In this document: in pieces, positions 1-8,719 of the stretch | How the letters are laid out: each line of letters opens with the position of its first letter | Numbering within the stretch: position 1 is the first letter of the stretch | NCBI GenBank assembly: GCA_046349315.1 | Contig: JAXMCQ010000035.1 | Span: 1-34,691 of the forward strand | Direction of reading: 5' to 3' | DNA: 34,691 nt | DNA from: JAEUMG01 sp046349315 | GTDB taxonomy: Bacteria > Pseudomonadota > Alphaproteobacteria > Rhizobiales > Aestuariivirgaceae | Position numbers and translations under genes: made by a program | The notes under the pieces: generated by a model | What the model was told of the DNA's origin: nothing | The model's input: the letters and a program-made list of their open reading frames with translations, nothing else | Database searches by the model: none

Positions 1-1
1 T

Positions 2-1816
2 GTCAAATCCGCAAGCTTCCGGATCAGCCCCGGCAAGGTCACCGCACTTGTCGGCGAATCAGGTTCCGGTAAGTCGGTGATCGCCCAGACCATCATGGGA
101 ATCCTGCCGCGCTCGGGCAGCATAACGCGCGGGAAGATTCTGTTCAGGGATCCGCGAACCCCCGGCCAAGTGACCGACATCGCACAACTTCTGCGCGATA
201 GCGATGAAATGCGCAAATTGCGCGGCAGCCGCATTGCCATGATCTTCCAGGAGCCGATGACCTCGCTGTCGCCGCTCCACACCATCGGCAACCAGATCGG
301 CGAAGTGCTGCAAATCCACAAGCAGGTGTCGCGCGCCGAGGAACGCCAGCGCACCGAGGAAATGCTGGGCCTGGTCGGGTTTCCCAATCCCGCCCGCGCG
401 GCGAGCATGTACCCATTTGAGTTGTCGGGCGGCCTGCGGCAGCGCGCGATGATCGCCATGGCACTGATGTGCGATCCGGCGTTGCTGGTCGCCGACGAGC
501 CGACGACGGCGCTCGACGTCACGATCCAGGCGCAAATCCTGAAGCTCTTGAAGGACCTTCAGGAAAAGCTCGGCATGGCGATGCTGCTGATCACTCATGA
601 TCTCGGCGTTGTCGCCAATGTCGCCGACGAGGTGGCGGTCATCTATCACGGCGAGATCATGGAGGCGGGCAGAGTCGAGGACATTTTCCGCCACCCCAGT
701 CATCCTTATCTCAAGGGATTGCTTGCGGCGGTCCCGCATTTCGACATGAAGTCGGGCGAGAGACTGAAGGCGCTGCGCGATATCAAGATCGATGCCGGCT
801 CGCTTCTGGCGGCAGTGCCGAAGCGCAAGCCAGGCGGCGAAACACTGCTCTCGGTGCGCAACCTTTCCAAGTCCTATTCGACCCGCAAGTCCGCCTGGTT
901 CGGCGCCGGCGAAAGGACCGTAACGCGCGCCGTCGACGATGTGAGCTTCGACATCAAGCGCGGCGAGTGCCTAGGGCTTGTCGGCGAGAGCGGTTGCGGC
1001 AAGACCACCGTGTCGAAGCTCATCATGCGGGCGGTTACGCCCGATTCGGGCTCGATCATCTTCGATGGCGGCGACGGGTCGATCGACGTCGGCAAGGCAA
1101 GTGGCGAGCAACTCGATAGTTTGCGCTCGCGCATCCAGATGGTTTTCCAGGATCCGGTAAGCTCATTGTCGCCGCGCATGACGGTTCAGAATATCCTCGC
1201 GGAACCGCTGGAAATCCATGAGCGTGGCGATGCCAAATCGCGCGTCCAAGCCGTCAAATCATTGATGCAGGCGACCGGCCTCGACCCACGCTTCCTAAGC
1301 CGCTATCCGCATAGTTTCTCCGGTGGCCAGCGCCAGCGCATCGGCATTGCGCGTGCCTTGGCGCTCGGACCCCAGCTTCTCATCTGCGACGAGCCGGTCT
1401 CGGCGCTCGATGTCTCGGTCCAGGCGCAGATCCTCAATCTCCTGAACGACCTGCGCCGCGAGCTCGGCCTCACCTATCTCTTCATCTCGCATAATCTCGC
1501 GGTCGTCGACTATATGGCCGACCGTATCGCCGTCATGTGCCGCGGCCGCATCGTCGAAATCGCCCCGCGCGAAATCCTGTTCCGCTCGCCGGTTCATCCT
1601 TACACCAAATCGCTCCTGGCAGCGGTTCCCTTTCCCGATCTTGACCGCCCGCTCGATTTTACCACATTGCAATTTAGCGGAGCCTCCGACACGTCGCTGT
1701 GGCCGGCGCAGTTTCGCAGCGGCGCGGCCGACGATATTCTTCAGCACCGTTCCGTGGGTTCGGACCATCTGGTCCTGGCGCGCGCCGATGCCGATGCGAG
1801 GGAACTGCGGCCATGA
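2..1816 (+). CDS. ABC importer ATP-binding protein, two fused ATPase domains (5' end outside window)
   Basis: Energises import of a peptide or oligosaccharide through the two permeases encoded downstream. The frame is open from base 2, so the true start lies upstream; the GTG at 77 sits inside the first Walker A and cannot be the start. Domain 1 shows Walker A GESGSGKS (bases 53-76), a slightly variant signature LSGGLRQR (normally LSGGQ) and Walker B LLVADEPTTALD. Domain 2 shows GESGCGKT, FSGGQRQRIGIARAL and LLICDEPVSALD. Each domain ends in the HPY-LL-AVP segment typical of Opp/Dpp ATPases. Fusion of the DppD and DppF equivalents is known for YejF/GsiA-type proteins. The stop overlaps the next start (ATGA at 1813). 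Substrate cannot be deduced. Confidence 0.93.
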   Translation, partial: VKSASFRISPGKVTALVGESGSGKSVIAQTIMGILPRSGSITRGKILFRDPRTPGQVTDIAQLLRDSDEMRKLRGSRIAMIFQEPMTSLSPLHTIGNQIGEVLQIHKQVSRAEERQRTEEMLGLVGFPNPARAASMYPFELSGGLRQRAMIAMALMCDPALLVADEPTTALDVTIQAQILKLLKDLQEKLGMAMLLITHDLGVVANVADEVAVIYHGEIMEAGRVEDIFRHPSHPYLKGLLAAVPHFDMKSGERLKALRDIKIDAGSLLAAVPKRKPGGETLLSVRNLSKSYSTRKSAWFGAGERTVTRAVDDVSFDIKRGECLGLVGESGCGKTTVSKLIMRAVTPDSGSIIFDGGDGSIDVGKASGEQLDSLRSRIQMVFQDPVSSLSPRMTVQNILAEPLEIHERGDAKSRVQAVKSLMQATGLDPRFLSRYPHSFSGGQRQRIGIARALALGPQLLICDEPVSALDVSVQAQILNLLNDLRRELGLTYLFISHNLAVVDYMADRIAVMCRGRIVEIAPREILFRSPVHPYTKSLLAAVPFPDLDRPLDFTTLQFSGASDTSLWPAQFRSGAADDILQHRSVGSDHLVLARADADARELRP

Positions 1817-3717
1817 CCACACGTCGCGAAGTGCTCAGTCTTCTTGCCAGCGCGGCCATGGTGCGGCCCGCTCTCGCCCAGGACATCGTTCGCGATCCCT
1901 TGCTCGCCGAAGTCGAAGCCGGAAAATTGCCGCCGCTCGCCGAGCGATTGCCTGAGATTCCCCGTGTCACCGACCTGATCGCCATGGGCCGCGTGCCGGG
2001 ACGCCATGGCGGCACGGTGCGCATGTTGATCGGCGCCCAGCGTGACGTCCGCTACATCACGGTCTTCGGCTATGCGCGGCTCGCGGGCTACAATGAAAAG
2101 CTCGAGTTCGAACCCGACATCCTGCAGGACTTTGCGATCGAGGAAGAGCGCATCTTCACTTTCAAGTTGCGTCCCGGTCACAAATGGTCCGACGGCCATC
2201 CCTTCACGGCGGAAGACTTCCGCTATGCCTGGGAAGACGTGATATTGAACGAGAAATTGACACCCGGCGGCGTCTCGCCAACGTTGATGGTCAATGACAA
2301 GCCGCCAGTCTTCGAGATCATCGACCAATATACGGTGCGCTTTAGCTGGGATGCGCCCAATCCCGATTTCATGCCAGGAATCGCCGCCGCGCAACCCTTG
2401 GCCCTGTTTATGCCGGCGCATTATCTCAAGCAGTTCCATGCGAAGTATCAAACCGAGGACAAGCTCGAAGAACTGATCAAGCAGAACAAGGTCAAGAACT
2501 GGGCGCGGTTGCACATCAATATGTCGCGGCAGTATCGCCCAGAGAATCCGGACCTGCCGATGCTCGATCCGTGGGTCAATTCCACGAAGCCGCCGGCCGA
2601 GCAGTTTGTGATGGTGCGCAATCCATACTTCCATCGCGTCGACCGCGACGGGCGGCAATTGCCCTATGTCGACAAGTTCGTCTTCACAATCAGCTCCTCC
2701 TCCTTGATCCCGGCCAAGACGGGGGCCGGCGAAACCGATCTTCAGGCCACGAATATTCAGTTCGAGGACTACACCTTCCTCAAGGAGTCCGAAAAGCGCC
2801 ACGCGATCAAAGTCTATCTGTGGGAGCGCACGCAGGGTTCGCGGGTCGCGCTGTTTCCGAATCTCAATTACGAGGACGAAGGCTGGCGCAAAGTGCTGCA
2901 GGATGTACGTTTCCGCCGGGCCCTGTCGCTCGCAATCAACCGGCGCGAGGTCAACATGGCCGCATTCTTCGGCCTTGGCCGCCCGAGTGCCGATACGATG
3001 CTGCCGCAAAGCCCCTTGTTCAAGCCTGAATATGCCGAGGCCTGGGTCGCCCACGATCCGGCCCAAGCCAATGCCATTCTCGATGAAATGGGACTCGACA
3101 AGCGTGACGATGACGGTTTCAGGCTCTTGCCCGACGGTCGCGTGGCTCAGGTCATCGTCGAATCGGCGGGGGAGAGCACGCTCGACACCGACATCCTCGA
3201 ACTCATCGCAGATTATTGGAACGAAATCGGCATTCCGCTCTATATCCGCACCTCGCAGATCGAAGTGCTGAGAAGCCGTGCGCTCGCCGGCCAGGTGATG
3301 ATGTCGATCTCGTCCGGCCTCGACAACGGCATCGCCAATGCCGACATGAGTCCCAAGCCACTCGCGCCCACCGGCGATGAACAATTGCAGTGGCCGATCT
3401 GGGGCATGAATTTCGTGACCCGTGGCGAGAAGGGCACCGCGCCCGATATTTCGCCGGTGCAGGATATGATTGCATTGCTTGCCGATTGGCGGCGCGCGCC
3501 CGACCGCGAGGCGCGTTCGGTGGTCTGGCACAAGATGCTCAAGCTCTATACCGACCAGGTGTTCTCGATCGGCATCCTTAACGGGACGCTGCAGCCGATC
3601 GTCGCCAATGCGCGTATCAAGAATATCCCGGAGAAGGCGTTCTACGGCTTCGATCCTACCTGCTATTTCGGCGTCTATCGCGCCGACACATTCTTCTATG
3701 AAGACGGGGCGGCCTGA
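1813..3717 (+). CDS. ABC transporter substrate-binding protein, family 5 (peptide/oligosaccharide)
   Basis: Periplasmic solute receptor of the Opp/Dpp (SBP_bac_5) class, 634 aa. I place the start at the ATG of an ATGA overlap with the ATPase gene. The protein then begins MTTRREVLSLL, a twin-arginine-like signal sequence ending near ALA-Q at about residue 23, so Tat export is likely. Family features visible are the KLRPGHKWSDGHPFTAEDF segment, where ligand-binding proteins of this group carry W-(S/H)DG, and the VRFRRALSLAINR segment in the second lobe. It is longer than typical DppA (about 535 aa) and closer in size to the oligosaccharide-type receptors such as AgpA. Peptide versus sugar specificity is undecided. 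Confidence 0.92.
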   Translation: MTTRREVLSLLASAAMVRPALAQDIVRDPLLAEVEAGKLPPLAERLPEIPRVTDLIAMGRVPGRHGGTVRMLIGAQRDVRYITVFGYARLAGYNEKLEFEPDILQDFAIEEERIFTFKLRPGHKWSDGHPFTAEDFRYAWEDVILNEKLTPGGVSPTLMVNDKPPVFEIIDQYTVRFSWDAPNPDFMPGIAAAQPLALFMPAHYLKQFHAKYQTEDKLEELIKQNKVKNWARLHINMSRQYRPENPDLPMLDPWVNSTKPPAEQFVMVRNPYFHRVDRDGRQLPYVDKFVFTISSSSLIPAKTGAGETDLQATNIQFEDYTFLKESEKRHAIKVYLWERTQGSRVALFPNLNYEDEGWRKVLQDVRFRRALSLAINRREVNMAAFFGLGRPSADTMLPQSPLFKPEYAEAWVAHDPAQANAILDEMGLDKRDDDGFRLLPDGRVAQVIVESAGESTLDTDILELIADYWNEIGIPLYIRTSQIEVLRSRALAGQVMMSISSGLDNGIANADMSPKPLAPTGDEQLQWPIWGMNFVTRGEKGTAPDISPVQDMIALLADWRRAPDREARSVVWHKMLKLYTDQVFSIGILNGTLQPIVANARIKNIPEKAFYGFDPTCYFGVYRADTFFYEDGAA

Positions 3718-3719
3718 CC

Positions 3720-4718
3720 ATGCTGCGCTACATTCTCTATCGCGTTGCCGTGATGATACCGACACTGCTGATCATTTCAGCACTCGTCTTTACGATCATC
3801 GAATTGCCGCCCGGCGACTATTTCGAAAGCTACATCGCCGAACTCCAGGCGCAGGGCGAGAACGTCAATACCGAACAGATCGAGGCGCTGCGCAAAGAGT
3901 ACGGCTTCGACAAGCCGGTCGTGGTTCGCTACGTCTATTGGCTGGGCGGCATGCTCACCGGCGACTTCGGCTATTCCTTCGAATATCAATTGCCGGTTTC
4001 CGACGTGGTAGGCGACCGATTATGGCTCACCATGCTGGTCTCCTTCGTCACCATCATCTTCACATGGATCGTGGCGTTCCCGATCGGCATATATTCGGCG
4101 ACACATCAGTATAGTTGGGGCGACTACGGGCTGACTTTTCTAGGCCTCCTCGGCCTTGCAACGCCAAACTTCCTCTTGGCGCTGGTGTTCATGTACTTCG
4201 CCAATATCTGGTTCGGCCTTTCCATCGGACATCTGATGGATCCGCAATATTTCAACGAACCGATGAGCTGGGCAAAGTTCCGCTCGATCCTGTCGCATTT
4301 GTGGATTCCGGTGATCATCATCGGCACCGGCGGCACGGCCGGGATGATCCGGCGATTGCGCGCCAATCTGCTGGATGAACTACAGAAGCAATATTTCATC
4401 ACGGCGCGCGCCAAGGGCATGCAGCCGTTCAAGGCGCTCGTCAAATATCCACTGCGCATGTCGCTCAACTTCTTCATTTCCGACATCGGCTCCATCCTGC
4501 CGGCGATCATTTCCGGCGCCGAAGTGACGGCCATCGTGCTCTCCCTCGAAACCACCGGCCCAATGCTCATCAGGGCGCTTAAAAGCCAGGACATGTATCT
4601 GGCAGGCTCGTTCCTGATGTTCCTTGCCTTCCTCACCGTGATCGGCGTCTTGATTTCGGATCTGGCGCTTGCCGCTCTTGACCCGCGCATCCGGCTGCAA
4701 GGGGGCAGCACGAAATGA
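3720..4718 (+). CDS. ABC transporter permease, OppB/DppB/YejB type
   Basis: Inner-membrane permease subunit of 332 aa, starting two bases after the receptor gene stop. It has the standard DppB layout: a first membrane helix at about residues 9-28, a periplasmic loop carrying the LRKEYGFDKPVVVRYVYWL segment, the GDFGYSF motif, and then five further hydrophobic segments. The cytoplasmic EAA-type loop that contacts the ATPase is seen as FITARAKGMQPFKALVKYPL. The protein ends in the family pattern DLALAALDPRIR. It works with the next gene as a heterodimeric channel; their reading frames overlap by four bases (ATGA), suggesting translational coupling. Confidence 0.93.
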   Translation: MLRYILYRVAVMIPTLLIISALVFTIIELPPGDYFESYIAELQAQGENVNTEQIEALRKEYGFDKPVVVRYVYWLGGMLTGDFGYSFEYQLPVSDVVGDRLWLTMLVSFVTIIFTWIVAFPIGIYSATHQYSWGDYGLTFLGLLGLATPNFLLALVFMYFANIWFGLSIGHLMDPQYFNEPMSWAKFRSILSHLWIPVIIIGTGGTAGMIRRLRANLLDELQKQYFITARAKGMQPFKALVKYPLRMSLNFFISDIGSILPAIISGAEVTAIVLSLETTGPMLIRALKSQDMYLAGSFLMFLAFLTVIGVLISDLALAALDPRIRLQGGSTK

Positions 4719-5914
4719 ACGACGCGTCGTCACCCGCGCCGGCTTCACCCTTGCCGCAACCTGGCGCGCCATTGCCGCATTATGTTTCAGCGGCACCTTT
4801 CGACGTTCATTCCGTCGAGGCGATGACGCCGGCGCAGGAGCGCGTCTATCTTGCCTCGCAATGGCGGTTGAGCTGGTGGAAATTCAAGCGCCACAAGATC
4901 GCGCTGTTCTCGCTGTTCTTCCTCAGCGCTCTCTACGCCGCGATCCTCATCTGCGAGTTCCTCGCTCCTTACAACCTTCATACCCGCAACATGGATTACA
5001 TTTATGCGCCGCCGCAACCGGTGCATCTCTTCCATGACGGGACGTTCGTCGGCCCCTTCGTCTATGGGCTCAAGATGAGCCTCAACATGGACACGCTGAA
5101 GCGGGAATATTCGGTCAACCGCGACGATGTGCAGCCATTGCGGTTCATTTGCCGGGGCGACCAGTACAAATTCTGGGGCTTATGGAAGGGCGATCTCCAC
5201 CTCTTCTGCCCGGCGATCGACGGGGAAGCATTCCTCCTCGGCACCGACCGGCGCGGCCGCGATATGCTTTCGCGAATCATCTATGGTGCGCGCGTTTCGC
5301 TCACCATCGGCCTTCTCGGCGTGACGGTGAGCTTCATCCTCGGGATCGTCATTGGCGGATTTGCAGGATTCCACGGCGGCACGTTCGATTTGATCGTGCA
5401 GCGGATCATCGAGGTTCTGCAATCGATCCCGTCCATTCCCTTATGGCTGGCGCTCGCCGCGATCATGCCGGTCACTTGGAGCCCATTGCTCGTCTATTTC
5501 GGTATCACCCTGATCCTTGGCCTGCTCGACTGGACGGGATTGGCGCGCGCGGTCCGGTCGAAACTCCTCGCCTTACGCGAAGAGGACTACGTGCTCGCCG
5601 CACAGTTGATGGGCGCCTCGAGCAGCCGCATTATCGGGCGGCATCTCATTCCAGGCTTCATGTCGCATCTGATCGCTTCGGCGACGATCTCCATCCCGGC
5701 GATGATCCTCGGCGAGACGGCGCTGAGCTTTCTCGGGCTTGGCTTGCGTCCGCCGATCACCTCTTGGGGCGTGCTTCTCACCGAAGCACAGAACGTCAAT
5801 GTTGTGGCGCTCTATCCGTGGCTTATGCTGCCGGTTCTGCCGGTGATCCTCGTCATCCTCGCCTTCAACTTCCTCGGCGATGGCCTGCGCGACGCGGCGG
5901 ATCCGTATAAGTAG
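4715..5914 (+). CDS. ABC transporter permease, OppC/DppC/YejE type
   Basis: Second permease subunit, 399 aa, larger than classical DppC (about 300 aa). After a proline/alanine-rich N-terminus comes an OppC-type N-terminal segment (WWKFKRHKIALFSLFFL, a membrane helix). An unusually long periplasmic insert of about 100 residues follows, containing FICRGDQYKFWG, before the canonical LGTDRRGRDMLSRIIYGARVS. The EAA loop reads DYVLAAQLMGASSSRIIGRH, and the end DGLRDAADPYK is typical. The insert is shared by a subset of YejE/AgpC-like permeases as far as I recall. Last gene of the operon; a palindromic repeat follows. Confidence 0.92.
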   Translation: MNDASSPAPASPLPQPGAPLPHYVSAAPFDVHSVEAMTPAQERVYLASQWRLSWWKFKRHKIALFSLFFLSALYAAILICEFLAPYNLHTRNMDYIYAPPQPVHLFHDGTFVGPFVYGLKMSLNMDTLKREYSVNRDDVQPLRFICRGDQYKFWGLWKGDLHLFCPAIDGEAFLLGTDRRGRDMLSRIIYGARVSLTIGLLGVTVSFILGIVIGGFAGFHGGTFDLIVQRIIEVLQSIPSIPLWLALAAIMPVTWSPLLVYFGITLILGLLDWTGLARAVRSKLLALREEDYVLAAQLMGASSSRIIGRHLIPGFMSHLIASATISIPAMILGETALSFLGLGLRPPITSWGVLLTEAQNVNVVALYPWLMLPVLPVILVILAFNFLGDGLRDAADPYK

Positions 5915-5931
5915 GACGCACCAAGTAATTC

Positions 5932-6027
5932 TGTCATTGCCGGGCTTGTCCCGGCAATCCATTGCGCCGAACCTGCGATGGCGGAGTCTTGTTACGATGG
6001 ATCGCCGGAACGAGTCCGGCGATGACA
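5932..6027. repeat. Palindromic intergenic repeat element
   Basis: Left arm 5932-5961 begins TGTCATTGCCGG and contains the small hairpin CCGGGCTTGTCCCGG. Right arm 5997-6027 ends CCGGCGATGACA and contains CCGGAACGAGTCCGG. The outer ends are inverted copies with one mismatch in 12. Elements of this type (GTCAT-GCCGG ends, each arm itself palindromic) are dispersed through many rhizobial genomes. It sits between the convergent ABC operon and gpmA, so it may also act as a bidirectional transcription stop, although no T-run is present. Confidence 0.75.
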
Positions 6028-6033
6028 ATTTTG

Positions 6034-6654
6034 TCAGTCCTTGAGAATTCTGACAGATAGCGGCCGTGAATCTGGCCCAAGCTCGTAGATGATCGGGACG
6101 CCGGTATCGAGCTCGCGCTTCAGGATCTCATCAGGGCTCAGGCCTTCGATCGCCATGATCAGCGCGCGCAGGCTATTGCCATGCGCCGAGACAAGCACGG
6201 TCTTGCCGGAGAGCACATCCGGTTGGATGCGGCGCATGTAATAGGGAAGGGCGCGCGCCAATGTATCCTTCAAGCTCTCGCCGCCGGGCGGCGCCACATC
6301 ATAGGAGCGGCGCCAAATGTGGACTTGTTCCTCGCCCCATTTCTTGCGCGCATCGTCCTTGTTGAGACCGGTCAGATCACCATAGTCGCGCTCGTTCAAG
6401 GCCTGATCCTTGACCGTCTCTAGCCCCGGCTGATCCAGCTCATCGAGGATCAGCGTCAGCGTGTCCTGGGCGCGCTTCAAGGCACTGGTATAGGCAATGT
6501 CGAAATCGAGGCCCTGTTCGCGCAATTTGCGGCCGGCGCTCTTGGCTTCCTCGATGCCTTTCTCGGTGAGACCGACATCGCGCCAGCCGGTGAAGAGATT
6601 CTTCAAGTTCCATTCACTCTGGCCGTGACGCACGAGAACAAGAATACGATCCAT
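6034..6654 (-). CDS. gpmA: 2,3-bisphosphoglycerate-dependent phosphoglycerate mutase
   Basis: Interconverts 3- and 2-phosphoglycerate in glycolysis/gluconeogenesis in the cytoplasm. 206 aa from the ATG at 6654, which has GGAG eight bases upstream; a GTG at 6663 overlapping the dapB stop would add three residues (MSL). The phosphohistidine motif LVRHGQSEWN, with catalytic His10 and following NLFTGW, is present. So are LNERDYGDLTGLNK, WRRSYDVAPPGGESL and the second catalytic histidine in SAHGNSLRALI. It closely resembles my memory of Bradyrhizobium GpmA. It lies directly downstream of dapB, nearly overlapping, so the two are probably cotranscribed. Confidence 0.95.
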   Translation of the reverse strand: MDRILVLVRHGQSEWNLKNLFTGWRDVGLTEKGIEEAKSAGRKLREQGLDFDIAYTSALKRAQDTLTLILDELDQPGLETVKDQALNERDYGDLTGLNKDDARKKWGEEQVHIWRRSYDVAPPGGESLKDTLARALPYYMRRIQPDVLSGKTVLVSAHGNSLRALIMAIEGLSPDEILKRELDTGVPIIYELGPDSRPLSVRILKD

Positions 6655-6659
6655 CAAAC

Positions 6660-7460
6660 TCACTCCACTCCCAGAACGTCAGCCATCGAATAAAGACCGG
6701 GCTTCTTGTCGAAGGCCCAGAGCGCGGCCCTGACCGCGCCGCGCGCAAAGATATCGCGGCTCTCCGCCTTGTGGGTTAGCTCGATGCGCTCAGCGGGACC
6801 GGCAAACATCACGGTGTGTTCGCCAACCACGCTGCCGCCGCGCAACGTCGCAAAGCCGATGGCGCCCGAAGGCCGCGCACCGGTGTGGCCGTCGCGACTG
6901 CGCACCGATTGCGCTTTAAGATTGATCGCGCGCCCCGCCGCCGCCGCTTCGCCGAGCAGGAGTGCCGTTCCCGAAGGCGCATCGATCTTGGCGCGATGAT
7001 GCATTTCGAGAACCTCTATGTCGAAATCCTCGCCAAGCGTCGCGGCGACGCGCTTCACCAGTGACGCGAGGAGGTTGACCCCGAGACTCATATTGCCGGA
7101 TTTGACGATGCGGGCATGGCGCGAGGCCGCCTTGATGCGGGCGAGGCCTGCCTCATCGATGCCGGTCGTGCCGATCACGTGCACGATGCGTGCCTGAGCG
7201 GCAAGATCGCAAAGCTCGAGCGTCGCCTGCGGCACGGTAAAGTCGACAATACCGTCGATATGCGCAAAGAGCGTGAGCGGATCGTCGGTGACGGGGATGC
7301 CGAGCGTGCCGATGCCGGCGAGTACGCCCATATCGGTGCCCCGGTGCGACGAATTCTTGGATTCGAGACCGCCGGCCACTTCGCAGCCCGGCGTTTCATG
7401 GATGATGCGGGTCAGCACGCGGCCCATCCGGCCGGCCGCTCCCGCGATGGCGAGCTTCAT
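6660..7460 (-). CDS. dapB: 4-hydroxy-tetrahydrodipicolinate reductase
   Basis: Reduces HTPA (dihydrodipicolinate) with NAD(P)H in the diaminopimelate/lysine pathway, supplying peptidoglycan and protein synthesis. 266 aa. The start is the ATG at 7460, giving MKLAIAGAAGRMGR with the Rossmann nucleotide-binding motif at once; a GGGGAG ribosome site lies about eight bases before it. A GTG at 7478 would add six unlikely residues. Diagnostic motifs are DFTVP, the GTTG loop, SGNMSLGVN and the catalytic EMHHRAKIDAPSGTAL with its HH pair and Lys. Followed by gpmA with overlap or a very short gap. Confidence 0.95.
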   Translation of the reverse strand: MKLAIAGAAGRMGRVLTRIIHETPGCEVAGGLESKNSSHRGTDMGVLAGIGTLGIPVTDDPLTLFAHIDGIVDFTVPQATLELCDLAAQARIVHVIGTTGIDEAGLARIKAASRHARIVKSGNMSLGVNLLASLVKRVAATLGEDFDIEVLEMHHRAKIDAPSGTALLLGEAAAAGRAINLKAQSVRSRDGHTGARPSGAIGFATLRGGSVVGEHTVMFAGPAERIELTHKAESRDIFARGAVRAALWAFDKKPGLYSMADVLGVE

Positions 7461-7605
7461 GTTGAGATCTCCCCGCATGCGCGGGCCCTCATAGCAACCG
7501 CTGACGGGTCTGGAAAGCCGTGCCTTGAAAAGTTATGGCGCTCCACGCAGCGACAGACTCCGGCTAAGCTTTGCCGCATAACGAGGCCGCCAAAGGGAGG
7601 ACACA

Positions 7606-7989
7606 GTGATCGAGGATGCAGACCGACAGGCGATACGCGCGGTTATTTCGGACTATTTGGAAGGAATGATCTATGGGCAAGACGAGCGGCTCAGGAGCGC
7701 GATGCATCCGCTCTGCATGCAGGCCGGTCACTACAAGGGAAATTATGAATTCTATCCGCGCGATGAGTTCATCGCCGCCCTGGGATCGGAAGAGCGCAAG
7801 CCCCCAGGCACGGCATTTCCGTCGCAAATCGTCTCACTCGACATTACCGGCGACATTGCCATCGCTAAGGTAACCGACGATTGCTTTGGCACGTCCTGGA
7901 CCGACTATCTAACGCTGATCAAACATGAAGGCCACTGGCAGATTGCCATGAAGGCTTTCTATGATCACGCGAACGACAGGACGCCGTAA
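7606..7989 (+). CDS. NTF2-like small protein (putative lumazine-binding/SnoaL-like family)
   Basis: 127-aa soluble protein beginning at GTG 7606, chosen because GGGAGGA lies six bases upstream. The pattern is that of an NTF2-like alpha+beta fold: an N-terminal helix (DADRQAIRAVISDYLEGMIYG), a short mid-section and then a strand-rich C-terminus (GDIAIAKVTDD, DYLTLIKHEGHWQIAMKAFYD). The last piece resembles Pfam Lumazine_bd_2-type proteins. The biochemical role is unknown; family members range from enzymes to binding proteins. It stands alone, divergent from dapB and convergent with the DUF1330 pair. Confidence 0.8.
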   Translation: MIEDADRQAIRAVISDYLEGMIYGQDERLRSAMHPLCMQAGHYKGNYEFYPRDEFIAALGSEERKPPGTAFPSQIVSLDITGDIAIAKVTDDCFGTSWTDYLTLIKHEGHWQIAMKAFYDHANDRTP

Positions 7990-7997
7990 TTATTCGA

Positions 7998-8285
7998 TCA
8001 CACGCCCTCGGCGATCACCACATTGCTGTCGGCACAGGTTTCGAAGATCCGCAAGGCCGCCTGATATTCAGGCGAGCGGAAGCAGGCCTTGGCGGTCTCG
8101 AAACTATCGAATTCGATCACCACCTGGCGCTGGCCGGAGGTCCCCTTGACGGTCTCATAGGCACCGCCGCGCACCAGAAACTTGGCCCCGTATTTGTCGA
8201 AGGCCTTCCTGTTGGCGGCGATGTAGTCGGGATAGCGCTGGGGATCGCGGATGGTGACGGTCGCAATCCAATAGCCCTTGGCCAT
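7998..8285 (-). CDS. DUF1330 family protein (second of tandem pair)
   Basis: 95-aa ferredoxin-like alpha/beta barrel protein of the DUF1330 (dimeric alpha-beta barrel) family; function unknown. Starts MAKGYWIATVTIRDPQRYPDY and carries the family pattern KFLVRGG and VVIEFDSFETAKACFRSPEYQ. The ATG at 8285 shares one base with the stop of the upstream paralogue (TGATG), implying translational coupling; a GTG one codon earlier is also possible. A Cys occurs near the C-terminus (ETCADSNVVIAEGV), where its neighbour has none. Clearly a duplicate of the adjacent gene. Confidence 0.85.
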   Translation of the reverse strand: MAKGYWIATVTIRDPQRYPDYIAANRKAFDKYGAKFLVRGGAYETVKGTSGQRQVVIEFDSFETAKACFRSPEYQAALRIFETCADSNVVIAEGV

Positions 8286-8572
8286 CACACGCCCTCAACG
8301 ATGACGATTTCAGCGGTGCCGGCGCCTTTGCGCTTGGCCTTCGCAGATTGATATTCGAGCGAATTGTAGCAGGCAACCGCATCGTCATAGGACGGAAATT
8401 CGATCACCACATTGCGCGGCCTGCCATCGCCTTCGAGCTGATTGTAGCGCCCACCGCGGGCAAGGATCTGGGCCTTGTATTTCTTGAAGGCCTCAGGCGC
8501 CGATTCGGCATAGAGCTTGTATTGATCCGGATCGCTGACGGTAACGCGGGCGATCCAATAGGCCTTGGGCAT
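8285..8572 (-). CDS. DUF1330 family protein (first of tandem pair)
   Basis: 95-aa DUF1330 protein starting MPKAYWIARVTVSDPDQY at the ATG at 8572, preceded by AAAGGA at suitable spacing; the frame is open further upstream, but that stretch lies in a palindromic repeat. The ILARGG and VVIEFPSYDDAVACYNSLEYQ segments match the downstream paralogue. The shared ending IVxxEGV also shows a recent or conserved tandem duplication. Members of the family are small homodimeric barrels without an assigned reaction. Operon with the following gene through a TGATG junction. Confidence 0.85.
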   Translation of the reverse strand: MPKAYWIARVTVSDPDQYKLYAESAPEAFKKYKAQILARGGRYNQLEGDGRPRNVVIEFPSYDDAVACYNSLEYQSAKAKRKGAGTAEIVIVEGV

Positions 8573-8608
8573 GGGGTATGTCCTTTCGCACTCGATCGTG
8601 CCCCGTTT

Positions 8609-8712
8609 CGTCATCCCGGCGCAAGCCGGGATCCATCGCGGGTCAAGTCGTGAGTTCAACCGGAGAAAGCCGTCTCGTCTCGGCATGGATCCCGGCTTGC
8701 GCCGGGATGACG
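8609..8712. repeat. Palindromic element with perfect 28-bp inverted arms
   Basis: Arm 8609-8636 (starts CGTCATCCCGGCGCAAG) is the exact reverse complement of arm 8685-8712, with 48 bases between them. Each arm also contains the inner hairpin CCCGGCGCAAGCCGGG. The design matches the element at 5932-6027 (GTCAT ends, self-palindromic arms), but the sequence is a different subtype. It lies downstream of dnaJ and upstream of the DUF1330 genes, all on the minus strand, so a strong RNA hairpin would form between the two units. Confidence 0.85.
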
Positions 8713-8719
8713 AGATTGA

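Noticed and set aside
1741..3765. 674-codon open frame antisense to the substrate-binding protein
   Set aside because: It mirrors a well-supported receptor gene in a polycistronic operon and has the His/Asp/Arg-rich composition of an antisense shadow.
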